Positions 41,971 through 50,105 of a stretch of 64,000 nt of DNA are shown piece after piece; the stretch's first letter is position 1; each line of letters starts with the position of its first letter. Origin of the DNA: Geodermatophilus tzadiensis (GTDB lineage: Bacteria; Actinomycetota; Actinomycetes; Mycobacteriales; Geodermatophilaceae); assembly GCF_003002915.1 (NCBI RefSeq), contig NZ_PVTG01000021.1, forward strand, positions 44,857-108,856, read 5' to 3'. A model generated the notes under the pieces. That model was not told the DNA's origin. It ran no database searches and saw nothing but the letters and a program-made list of their open reading frames with translations. Both the position numbers and the translations under genes were made by a program.

Positions 41971-44651
41971 GTCCGCGGCTTCGACGACGGCCGCTTCACC
42001 GATGCCACCCGTCGGGCCCACGTCAGCGCGTCCTCCCGCCAGGTGTCCTCGCGCCGCCTGCTGTCCGGCGAGGCTGTGAGCGGCTTGCGCGGCGCCAGCT
42101 CGGTCAGCACCCGCACTAGCGCGGTCACATCGGTCCGGGGGTCACCGGTAGCGAGCAGCCGTCCGGCGACCGTCTCAGCCCACCGCGTGTGCCGCTCCTC
42201 CCCGGCGTCGGTGAGCCACCCGGCGGCCCAGTCGTCGCGCGGCCACAGCCGGGCACGGGCGCCGCGGCAGAGCAGGTGCGCGGCGAGCTCCGTGCGGGCA
42301 CGGGGATCGGTCTGTCCGGCGTCGAGGAGGGCCCAACCCTCGCCCCACGGCATGCTCTCGTCCCAGGTGGACCTGGGCAGCCTCTCCATGGGCAGCACCC
42401 GGACGTCGACGCGGAGCAGCGCCTCGGCCACCGGGGCCCAGGCCACGCGGCGCGGCGCCGCCGAGCCCTGTGCCGCAACGACTAGGGGGATCAGCTGCGT
42501 CTGCGCGGTCACCAGGACCTCGCCGGGAACGGCCGGCGGGGCGACCGGCACCCAGCCGGGGACGGCCCGCAGCTCCACCGTCGCGGGCACCCCGGCCGCC
42601 GGCTCGGCGCCCGCATACCGCTCGACCAGCCGCTTCAGCGTGCCCGGCACGGTCTCGCGCTCGCCCAGACGGGCGACCGCGGCGCGCGTCGCAGCGGTGG
42701 GCGAGGGGTTGCGCTGTAGCACCGCGGCCAGGGCGTAGGCGAACGGGATGGTTGGCGGCAGCACGTCCATCAGGACGAGCGCGGTGGCCGGGTCCAGGGG
42801 CGGCCGCTTGTAAGCGTCCTCGGCCGCGCTGTTGGCCCAGCGCTCGATGGGCGCCCCCTCGTTCACCGCCGCCGAGTGCACGGTGGCCAGGAAGGCGGCG
42901 GCCCGTTCCAGCGGCGTCAGGTCGTCAGCCCTGCGCACGAAGAGCCGGTACGCCGCCCGCTCCCACTCCACCGGGCCGATGCGCCGCAGTGCGGTGGCGT
43001 CCAGCGGCCCCGCCGGCAGCGACCTCGGCCCCAGCCACTCGTGCGTGGCCCGCGAGAGGTTCTGGCCCGGGAGCTCCCGGCCGTACTCCAGCTGCGACGT
43101 CGCGGCGAGCACCGGCACCAGCTCGCCCCACAGCCAGGCCGGCACCGGCCGCCACGCGAGCCGTCCGGGGTCGAGGTCCGGGTCGAGCAGCCGGGGCACC
43201 AGCAGCTCCCGCGCGAGCGCGACGGCGGCGTCGCGGTCGGGGCCCGCGGTCCCGTCCATCAGCGACGCCACGGCCAGCAGCGCCCGCGCCGGGTCCGGCG
43301 CATCGGGCACCCAGGCCAGTGCGCCCGCGATCGCGGCGTCCAGCGCGGCGCGCGCCGCGGGGGCGACGTCGAGCTGCTCCGGGAGCGTGTGCCGCAGCCG
43401 CTCGAAGGCGGCGGGGGAGGCGAGGGCTTCGGTCAACGGGCGCAGCCGTGCGCGCTGGGCCATCGGGGCGGCGGAATCGGACTGGGCGCCCCGCAGGACG
43501 CGGTCGACGGCCCGGGCGCCCGCCGGTGCGTGCCGGCCCACGCTCTCCAGCAGCCGCTCGAACAGGTCGTCCGCGTCGAGGCCCGCCGGCCAGTGGTCCG
43601 CGACGACGTCGGCGGCCGCGGCGCCGAGGAACTCCGCCAGGTCCTCGTCGAGGAGGACCGCGGCGCCGAGGGCCCACAGCGGCCGGTCGAGGGTCGAGGA
43701 CCTCACCCGCGCGGCCAGCTCCTCCACCTGATCGGCGACCACCGGCAGGAACTCGGAGGTGATGACCGCCTCGGCGAGCCGGGCCCACGGGCCCGCCGCC
43801 AGCTCCGTCCCGTCCTGCAGTGCCCAGCGGCCGAGCCCCGCGGCCGTCGGCTGCCCGTCGTCCCGCAGCACGGTGAAGGAGCGGCCCGGTAGCGCCGCCG
43901 CGGCCGCGGCGTCAGCGGCGGGGACCCCGACGACGGCAAACGGCCAGCCTGCCGCCCCGCGGGCGTCCCGCAGGCGTTCGTAGGTGCTGAAGGGCAGCCG
44001 CCACGCCGACGCTGGCAGCAGCAGCCGGCCCACCAGGTGCACCCAGGTCGCGACCGAGGCGAAGGACCGGTCACCGACGACGACGAGCGGCGCCTGGTCG
44101 ACCACGAAGCGCTCGACCGCGGCCAGCACGAGGCCGAGCTGGTTGGGGTGTGCGCGGGTGAAGGACGTGACCGTGGCGTCGTCAAGCGGACGCTGGCGCA
44201 CCGTCTGCAGCTGCCCGTCGGGCCGGCTCTCCTCCGCCGCGCGCGTGCCGAGGGGGCGCAGCCACAGGTCGGCGTCCCACAGGTCGGCCGGGCGGACGGG
44301 CCCACGCCCGTCCGAGAGCCCGTCGGGGGAGACGACCAGCCCGTGGGCGAAAAGGTTGGGCCGGCCCGAGTAGTCCGGTCCGGCCGCGACGATGTGGCTC
44401 AGGCAGGCCGGGGCCTCGGCGTCGTCCAGCGGGTCGAGGCGCAGGCAGTGCGCCAGCGCGTCGACGTCGGCCTTCGAGGCGAGCTCCGGCAGCGCCGGCG
44501 GCACGAATCCGCCGACGTTGCGGGCTGCCGCGCGGATGACGTCGTCGGGAAGCGACTCGTCCTTGCTGACGGCCGTGACCTTCCAGCCAGCGGTGGTGTC
44601 GAACGGGCCGGGCCGGCTAGAGGCGGTGTAGGTGAACTGCGCGCGCAGCAT
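41967..44651 (-). CDS. GTPase-associated protein 1 (GAP1)-like protein, long paralogue
   Basis: The 894-residue protein begins MLRAQFTYTASSRPGPFDTT, typical of the GAP1-N2 domain, which in this family starts with a strand pair and an LPDDVI helix. Middle blocks RPADLWDADLW, LPFSTYERLRDARG and LDRPLWALGAAVLL recur in the next gene. A C-terminal 200-residue extension (from about VPATVELRAVPGWVPVAPP) is specific to this copy. No nuclease or NTPase motif is seen. The gene starts 9 bp after the GTPase gene stop and overlaps the following paralogue, so all three are one transcription unit. Confidence 0.78.
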   Translation of the reverse strand: MLRAQFTYTASSRPGPFDTTAGWKVTAVSKDESLPDDVIRAAARNVGGFVPPALPELASKADVDALAHCLRLDPLDDAEAPACLSHIVAAGPDYSGRPNLFAHGLVVSPDGLSDGRGPVRPADLWDADLWLRPLGTRAAEESRPDGQLQTVRQRPLDDATVTSFTRAHPNQLGLVLAAVERFVVDQAPLVVVGDRSFASVATWVHLVGRLLLPASAWRLPFSTYERLRDARGAAGWPFAVVGVPAADAAAAAALPGRSFTVLRDDGQPTAAGLGRWALQDGTELAAGPWARLAEAVITSEFLPVVADQVEELAARVRSSTLDRPLWALGAAVLLDEDLAEFLGAAAADVVADHWPAGLDADDLFERLLESVGRHAPAGARAVDRVLRGAQSDSAAPMAQRARLRPLTEALASPAAFERLRHTLPEQLDVAPAARAALDAAIAGALAWVPDAPDPARALLAVASLMDGTAGPDRDAAVALARELLVPRLLDPDLDPGRLAWRPVPAWLWGELVPVLAATSQLEYGRELPGQNLSRATHEWLGPRSLPAGPLDATALRRIGPVEWERAAYRLFVRRADDLTPLERAAAFLATVHSAAVNEGAPIERWANSAAEDAYKRPPLDPATALVLMDVLPPTIPFAYALAAVLQRNPSPTAATRAAVARLGERETVPGTLKRLVERYAGAEPAAGVPATVELRAVPGWVPVAPPAVPGEVLVTAQTQLIPLVVAAQGSAAPRRVAWAPVAEALLRVDVRVLPMERLPRSTWDESMPWGEGWALLDAGQTDPRARTELAAHLLCRGARARLWPRDDWAAGWLTDAGEERHTRWAETVAGRLLATGDPRTDVTALVRVLTELAPRKPLTASPDSRRREDTWREDALTWARRVASVKRPSSKPRT

Positions 44652-44660
44652 CGGAAAACC

Positions 44661-47600
44661 TCAGCGCGCCGGCCAGCGGCTGGCCACCAACCAGCGCAGC
44701 GGGTCAACGACGCGGAACGACGACAGACCGAGATCAGAGAGTGTCACGTTGTCCGCGGGGGCGTCCCCGAGCGCGGACAGCCCGAAGTACTCCACCCGGG
44801 CGAACGCGTTCTCGGCCGCCGTGACGAACCGGAGGGCCCCCAGCCGCAGCAGCAGGCTGCGAGTCTCCTCGTGTGTCTGAAACCGGTCGAAGGGGTCCAG
44901 GCGCAGCGTGTCGGGCGGCGTGCGGTCGTACATCAGCGGTGAGCCGCCGTTGAGCGCTCCGGACAGGTCGGTGCCCGGCGTGGCCACCGCCTCGTGGATG
45001 CCGTCGAGCTTGCTCACCGCCACCAGCAGCGGCATCTCCAGCCGGCCGGGCGCCTGTGTGCGCCGGCGGATCTCGGTGATGATGTTGTTCAGCACGGTCG
45101 GCGGGTTGCCGGCCACCGGCGGCAGGACGATCTGACCGTCGAGGAAGGCCTGGACCTCCGGGATCTGCAGCGGGTCGAGCAGGAACAGCAACGCGTCGGC
45201 TCGCGCCATCGTGGGCCCGTAGGCGGACAGCGCGTCCGGGCGCTCGGCGTCCTCCCCGGCGACGTCGTAAAGCGCGAGCGTGCGCATGCGGCCGCCCCAG
45301 TGGTCCAGCGCCATCAGCATCGGGGTGAGCAGTTCCGGGTTGCCCTGCACGGTGCCCGTCGCGGACAGTGAGCGGCCGGCGGTGAGGGACTCCCGCAGGA
45401 CCCGCAGCCGGCCCTCGGTCTGTGAGTCGAGCGGCGTCGCCGCGGCGCCGGTGGCCGGTCCCCACACCTTCTCGATCCAGTCGCACAGCCGGACGATGAA
45501 GGTCGTCTTCCCGGTGCCCTTGGCCCCCACGACCGTGACGCTGACCGGGTCTGTGGTCGCCGCCTGCGTCTGCAGCGGCGAGTGGCAAACCTTGCAGACC
45601 ACCTCGCGCGACGGCGTCGAGCAGGTCGGGCAGGCGACGCTGTCCATCCCGGTGACCGGCGAGGCGAACAGCGGTCGAGCCGACGTGGACTCGCTGCGGA
45701 AGCCCGACAGCACCAGGTCGGGGGTGGGCCGGCAGGTGCCGGTGCAGCGGAACACGTGCGGCAGCTCGTCCTGTTGCGACGCGCAGGTCGCGCACCGCAC
45801 CTGGCCCGGAGCCAGCGGCAGCGGCCCGGGGGCCGGCAGGCGCCCCGCCGTCGGCGGGTCGACCACCACCGACCACCCAGCCTCGGGGTGGTAGGCGAAT
45901 AGCCGGCAAAAGCCGGGCGTCTCGGCCGGCAGATCGGCCACCTGCGTCCACTGGTGCGCCACGACCGCCCCGCGTGGGATGGCGATCGGCTCGGGCCGCT
46001 CGACCCAGTCCATGCCGTGGAGCGGCATCCGGTCCTGCCGGGTGACCAGAGCAACCTGGAAGTCGGGCCACTTGCGTTCGGTATATAGCAGCAGTTGGCG
46101 ACGGCGGCTTATCCGGCCCACCCGCTCGATCCGGTACCCGAGCACCCATCGGCCGGGGTAGGTGACCACCGCGGACGGTCCGAACGTCCAGTCGCCGGCG
46201 GAGCGCACCGACCCGCGCAGGTGCAGGTCGCAGCCCTCTACCGGGAGCTGCTCGAGCCGCAGCCCCCCGAGCCGGTCGTAGTCCTGCTGGGAGATGCGCA
46301 CGGCCGGGGTGCCGTCGGGGCCAGCACCGATGCCGCCACGCTCCACCTCGACGAACGCTGCGCCCACGGGCCAGGCGAAGCGCAGGAGCTGCCAGCCCAC
46401 CCGCTCGGTGACGGTCACGTCGCGCGGCTGCCCGAGCACGTCGACCACCGCCGCCGGGCCGACGGCGGCCTGGTCGCCTACCAGCGTGACCGGCGTGTAC
46501 GCGCGCCGCGCACCATCCGCCTGCCGGAAGGGGATGCTGGGGATCATCGACGCCGGCCCGTCGGCCAGCACCGGCTCGCTGACCGGGTCGCCGATCGGCA
46601 GCGCGTCGAGCTGGCCGCGGCTGATCACCCGGCCGGTCGCAGGGTGCTGCGGCTTGTCGTCGGTTTGGTAGACGACCACGGTGCCCAGCGCCGGCGTCGT
46701 CCAGCGCAGCTCGACGCGGGCCATCGCCGACTCGCCGGCCACCGTAGCGGTCAGGTCGGTAACCGGCTGCGGGGTCGCCGGGATCGTCGCCTCGGCCTCG
46801 ATGCCCTGCGACAGGTGGGTGGTGCCGCCCTCGGCGAACTGGGTGAGCACTCGGTACTCGTAGCGGCGGCCGGGCAGCACGGCGGTGTCGCGGGCGAACG
46901 CCGGCGTGCTTTCGATCTCCAGGCCGGCGTCGAACAGAGGCGGCAGGGCCTCGTCGGGCCGGCTGCGCAGCACCCGCACCCGGCTGACCCCCTGCGGCGC
47001 GGTCCAGCTCAGCACCACCGCGTCGGGGTGCACGCTCACCCGCAGCCCAGCCACCTCCGGTACGACGCGCCCAGCGGCGTGGTGCACCGGCTGCACCGAC
47101 GTCAGCGCCGCGTCGTCGTCGGCGGCGTAGCTGAACACCGACACGTAGGGCCCGGTGCCGGCCGGCAGCGAGGCCCGCGGGGACGGCGTCACCAGCACAC
47201 GGTGGCCGGCGCTGGGGCGCGACGGGATGCCGGTGGGCGAGGAGACGAGCAGGTAGACGACGGCCTCGCCAGGTGCATCGAGGGCCGGCCAGGAGACGTC
47301 GACCGTGGCGTCGTCGACGCGGCGGAAGGACACCCGGTGGTCGCGGGTGGACCACTGGTCGACATCGTTGGAGAGGGCCTCCGGGCCGGGCAGGCCGCTG
47401 TCCCCGCCAGCAGGCTCGGGCACGGCGGCAGGCGGCGCGGCCGGGGGCGGTGCGGACGGGGTCGGTGCGGACGTGGATGGCGTAGACAGGGGTGATGCGG
47501 ACGGGGACGGCGCGGACGGAGGCGGCGGGACGGTGGCGGCCAGTGGTTGCGAGTCGCGCACCGGCTCCAGCGGCGGGGTCGACTGCTCGGGAGCCGGAGG

Positions 47601-48044
47601 CACGGGAGTCGGGGGCCCAGGGGCCGGCGGGACGGGCACCGGCCGGCGCGGGGCTGGTGGGGTGTGCTCCGGGGAGAGCCCGGTGCGGGTCCGCCGGGGC
47701 GCCGTAGGAGCGGCGGGCGCCAGCGGGATGCTGTCGACCACCCGGTCCGCCGGTGCGTCGTCGACCCGGGTCAGGAAGTCCATGGCGCCGCCAGCCGGCG
47801 CTCCCGCAGGAGCTGCGGGTGCCGCGCGGCCGGGGGCGCCGCCGGTGTCGCGGACCAGCTGGGCCAGCGCCTGCACGGAGGCCGGGGCCAGCGTGATGCC
47901 CTTGCCGCGCAGCAGCTCGGCGAGCTCGTCGGGGTCCCCGACGCGGGACCGGGCGACGAGCAGTAGTACACCGTCGCTCGCATCGGGAGCGACCCCGTGG
48001 TGGTCACGCGCGGTACGCAGCTCGTTGTAGAGGGCTGACGCCAC
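44661..48044 (-). CDS. Fn3-repeat, zinc-ribbon, P-loop GTPase protein of the TRAFAC/DO-GTPase type (1127 residues)
   Basis: Residues 1-70 form a small helical domain (MASALYNELRTARDHHGVAP onward) that may be an adaptor domain. A proline/serine linker follows to about 210, then three to four fibronectin-III-like repeats (for example VAGLRVSVHPDAVVLSWTAP). Two zinc ribbons are at about 748-820 (CATCASQQ..CTGTC; CPTCSTPSREVVCKVC). The GTPase domain has Walker A GAKGTGKTTF near residue 838, switch DVAGEDAER near 925 and base-specificity motif VSKLDG near 1008. Such GTPases are paired with GAP1 proteins in predicted conflict systems. It is first in its operon and divergent from the soluble vWA gene. 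Confidence 0.85.
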   Translation of the reverse strand: MASALYNELRTARDHHGVAPDASDGVLLLVARSRVGDPDELAELLRGKGITLAPASVQALAQLVRDTGGAPGRAAPAAPAGAPAGGAMDFLTRVDDAPADRVVDSIPLAPAAPTAPRRTRTGLSPEHTPPAPRRPVPVPPAPGPPTPVPPAPEQSTPPLEPVRDSQPLAATVPPPPSAPSPSASPLSTPSTSAPTPSAPPPAAPPAAVPEPAGGDSGLPGPEALSNDVDQWSTRDHRVSFRRVDDATVDVSWPALDAPGEAVVYLLVSSPTGIPSRPSAGHRVLVTPSPRASLPAGTGPYVSVFSYAADDDAALTSVQPVHHAAGRVVPEVAGLRVSVHPDAVVLSWTAPQGVSRVRVLRSRPDEALPPLFDAGLEIESTPAFARDTAVLPGRRYEYRVLTQFAEGGTTHLSQGIEAEATIPATPQPVTDLTATVAGESAMARVELRWTTPALGTVVVYQTDDKPQHPATGRVISRGQLDALPIGDPVSEPVLADGPASMIPSIPFRQADGARRAYTPVTLVGDQAAVGPAAVVDVLGQPRDVTVTERVGWQLLRFAWPVGAAFVEVERGGIGAGPDGTPAVRISQQDYDRLGGLRLEQLPVEGCDLHLRGSVRSAGDWTFGPSAVVTYPGRWVLGYRIERVGRISRRRQLLLYTERKWPDFQVALVTRQDRMPLHGMDWVERPEPIAIPRGAVVAHQWTQVADLPAETPGFCRLFAYHPEAGWSVVVDPPTAGRLPAPGPLPLAPGQVRCATCASQQDELPHVFRCTGTCRPTPDLVLSGFRSESTSARPLFASPVTGMDSVACPTCSTPSREVVCKVCHSPLQTQAATTDPVSVTVVGAKGTGKTTFIVRLCDWIEKVWGPATGAAATPLDSQTEGRLRVLRESLTAGRSLSATGTVQGNPELLTPMLMALDHWGGRMRTLALYDVAGEDAERPDALSAYGPTMARADALLFLLDPLQIPEVQAFLDGQIVLPPVAGNPPTVLNNIITEIRRRTQAPGRLEMPLLVAVSKLDGIHEAVATPGTDLSGALNGGSPLMYDRTPPDTLRLDPFDRFQTHEETRSLLLRLGALRFVTAAENAFARVEYFGLSALGDAPADNVTLSDLGLSSFRVVDPLRWLVASRWPAR

Positions 48045-48216
48045 TGGAACTCCTCGTGTGGTGCGGGGACGGGGTGGCCGGAGGGGGCCTTCCGAAGGGG
48101 ACGCGCGGGTGGACCGGGAACAGGCCCGGGCGTGTCGATGCTCTGCCAGACTGCGGCGGCGTCCGGCCGGGGAGCCGGGGGGCGGACGAACCGGAACCGG
48201 AGGGGGAAGCTACCCG

Positions 48217-49218
48217 ATGACGGTGCTCATGACGGTCAACCAGCGGGAGGCGCTGTCGGGGGCCCAGTGCCGGGTCGAGTGGCAGGGTCTGCGGCCCGGG
48301 GACGAGGTCGGTGCGCACCTGGTAACCACCTCCGGGCAGCGCCTGGACTTCCCGGCGACGCAGGTCCCCGGACTGCGCCGGCAGCCGTGGTCGGAGAACA
48401 CCTGGCTGCTCGACGCCGACGCGCTCCCCGCGGGCTGGCAGCGTCTGGACATGGTGGTCAGGAGCCCCGCCGCGCACTCGCTGTCGCTGTTGCTTGCCGT
48501 GCGCTCTCCCTCGCCGGCCGCCGCCGAGCAGGTGCTGCAGCACCCCGGCGTGGACGCCGTCGCCGGCACGGAGACCGCGGTACTGAGCCTGGCGGAGGTC
48601 GACGGCGGCTACGCCGTCGTCCCCCAGCAGTCGCCCTACGACGCCACACGCGACCCGTGGGGGCGCGGCGGCATAGCGCCCACGCTGGTGGAGGTCCCCC
48701 CGGCGCTGCGCGAGGCCAGCGCGTTGGCCGGCCACTCCGGCTTGGTGGGCAACGGCGTGCCGGTGACGGCGGTGCTCGACCTGTCCGCGTCGATGCGCCC
48801 GCGGCTGGTCGCCGGAACCGTCGCCAGCGTCCTCACCGCCGTGCAGGCCCTCGCCGCCGCCGCCGACCAGCCCGCCGTCACGGTGGTGGCGGTCAGCGAC
48901 CGGCCGCACCCGCCGCGAGAGCTCGGCCTGGCCGACGACCCCGAGGAGTTCGTCCGCGCCTGGACCCGCGACATCGGCCTGCGCACCGGGTCCGCGCCGG
49001 TCGCCGCCGCCGGCGCCGGTCGGCCCGGCCTCGTCATCACCGTGACCGACCAGGAGGGCGGCGCCGCGGCTCCCGGCTACCGCGTCGTGCTGGCCGCCCC
49101 CGAGCAGGGCCGGGCGGTCACCGCGAGCCGGGCCGGCACGGTCGTCGTCCCGGAGCCCCGGCCCGATGCGGTGTCGGTGGTCAGGGCTCTGGCGCACGCG
49201 TCCTCACCAGCCGCCTGA
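48217..49218 (+). CDS. Soluble vWA-domain protein
   Basis: The 333-residue protein has a beta-rich N-terminal 110 residues (VEWQGLRPGDEVGAHLV, then WLLDADALPAGWQRLDMVV), faintly TerD-like, and a C-terminal vWA domain with the metal-ion site VTAVLDLSASMRP (DxSxS, Asp188). No signal peptide or membrane helix is present, so it should be cytosolic. ATG 48217 follows ggaggggg. It is the only plus-strand gene of the cluster: divergent from the GTPase gene and overlapping the end of the next membrane-protein gene by 15 bp. The vWA site suggests metal-dependent binding to a partner. Confidence 0.82.
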   Translation: MTVLMTVNQREALSGAQCRVEWQGLRPGDEVGAHLVTTSGQRLDFPATQVPGLRRQPWSENTWLLDADALPAGWQRLDMVVRSPAAHSLSLLLAVRSPSPAAAEQVLQHPGVDAVAGTETAVLSLAEVDGGYAVVPQQSPYDATRDPWGRGGIAPTLVEVPPALREASALAGHSGLVGNGVPVTAVLDLSASMRPRLVAGTVASVLTAVQALAAAADQPAVTVVAVSDRPHPPRELGLADDPEEFVRAWTRDIGLRTGSAPVAAAGAGRPGLVITVTDQEGGAAAPGYRVVLAAPEQGRAVTASRAGTVVVPEPRPDAVSVVRALAHASSPAA

Positions 49219-50100
49219 GCCCGGCCGGGTACCGGCCGGCCCGGTGAACGGGTCGGCCGGGCCGGCGAACAGGTCGGCCGCACCGGTGAACGGGTCGCTC
49301 GACCTGGGGAACCGCGACGCAGGCGGACCCACGGCGCGGGGGAACGGCGAGGCGAACGGGTCGCCCGCGGCATGGGGGAGGGGCACGCCCGGCTGCGGCA
49401 GGCCGGTCATCAGGGGCGCCGGGACGCCGGAGCGGTTCCCGGTGAGCAGCAGCACGGTGCTCCACGCCAGCAGGACGACGGAGAGCCCGAGCACCAGCCA
49501 CCACGACGTGCCGACCTGGACGGAGGCGTCGAGGGCGTCGGCCAGGCCGGTCGAGTCGGCGAACACCCGGAGCGTGTCGCCGACCAGCAGCGCTGCGGCC
49601 GCCCACAGCAGCCACCACGAGGCGCACCAGGCGACCGCGAGGGCGGCGATCCGGCTCGGCCGCCGCCACGCGAGCGCGGCCGCAGCGAGCAGGACGACCA
49701 CGGTGACCCCGGTGACCGTGGCCAGCCCCAGGTCGCGGACGGTCAGCGAGATCGCGCCGGAGGCCACGGCCAGCCGCGTGTCGCGCAGGCCGGTGACGAC
49801 GACCACCGCGACGGCCCCGAGCACGGTCAGGGCGACCGCGGCCTCCCGCGCGCCGCGCGCCGGCCAGGGGCCCGGCAGCCGGCCGTGCAGTCCGGCTGTG
49901 CCGCCCCGGCGGACGACGTCGACCACCAGCAGCACCGCCGGGCCGATCACCGGGACCGCCGCGCCGAGCAGCAGGCCCTGCCAGGCCGGGCGGCCCAGCG
50001 TGGCGGCGAGCGCGGCCCCGGCCAGCCCCCAGAACACGGCGGTGGCCAGCCAGAGGAGTCCGAAGAGCTGGCCGGTCAGGGACAGCAGGTCCCACAGCAC
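49204..50100 (-). CDS. Polytopic membrane protein with cytoplasmic DPF-repeat tail
   Basis: The 298-residue protein has about six hydrophobic helices in the first 225 residues (for example LFGLLWLATAVFWGLAGAAL, AVALTVLGAVAVVVV and SWWLVLGLSVVLLAWS). The last 70 residues are disordered and contain AGDPFASPF, SSDPFTGAADLFAG and ADPFTGPAG. The DPFxG motif also occurs three times in the tail of the vWA membrane protein of the same cluster. Function is not recognised. It follows the 913-residue gene by 5 bp and ends the minus-strand operon. Confidence 0.8.
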   Translation of the reverse strand: MLWDLLSLTGQLFGLLWLATAVFWGLAGAALAATLGRPAWQGLLLGAAVPVIGPAVLLVVDVVRRGGTAGLHGRLPGPWPARGAREAAVALTVLGAVAVVVVTGLRDTRLAVASGAISLTVRDLGLATVTGVTVVVLLAAAALAWRRPSRIAALAVAWCASWWLLWAAAALLVGDTLRVFADSTGLADALDASVQVGTSWWLVLGLSVVLLAWSTVLLLTGNRSGVPAPLMTGLPQPGVPLPHAAGDPFASPFPRAVGPPASRFPRSSDPFTGAADLFAGPADPFTGPAGTRPGSGGW

Positions 50101-50105
50101 GGCGG

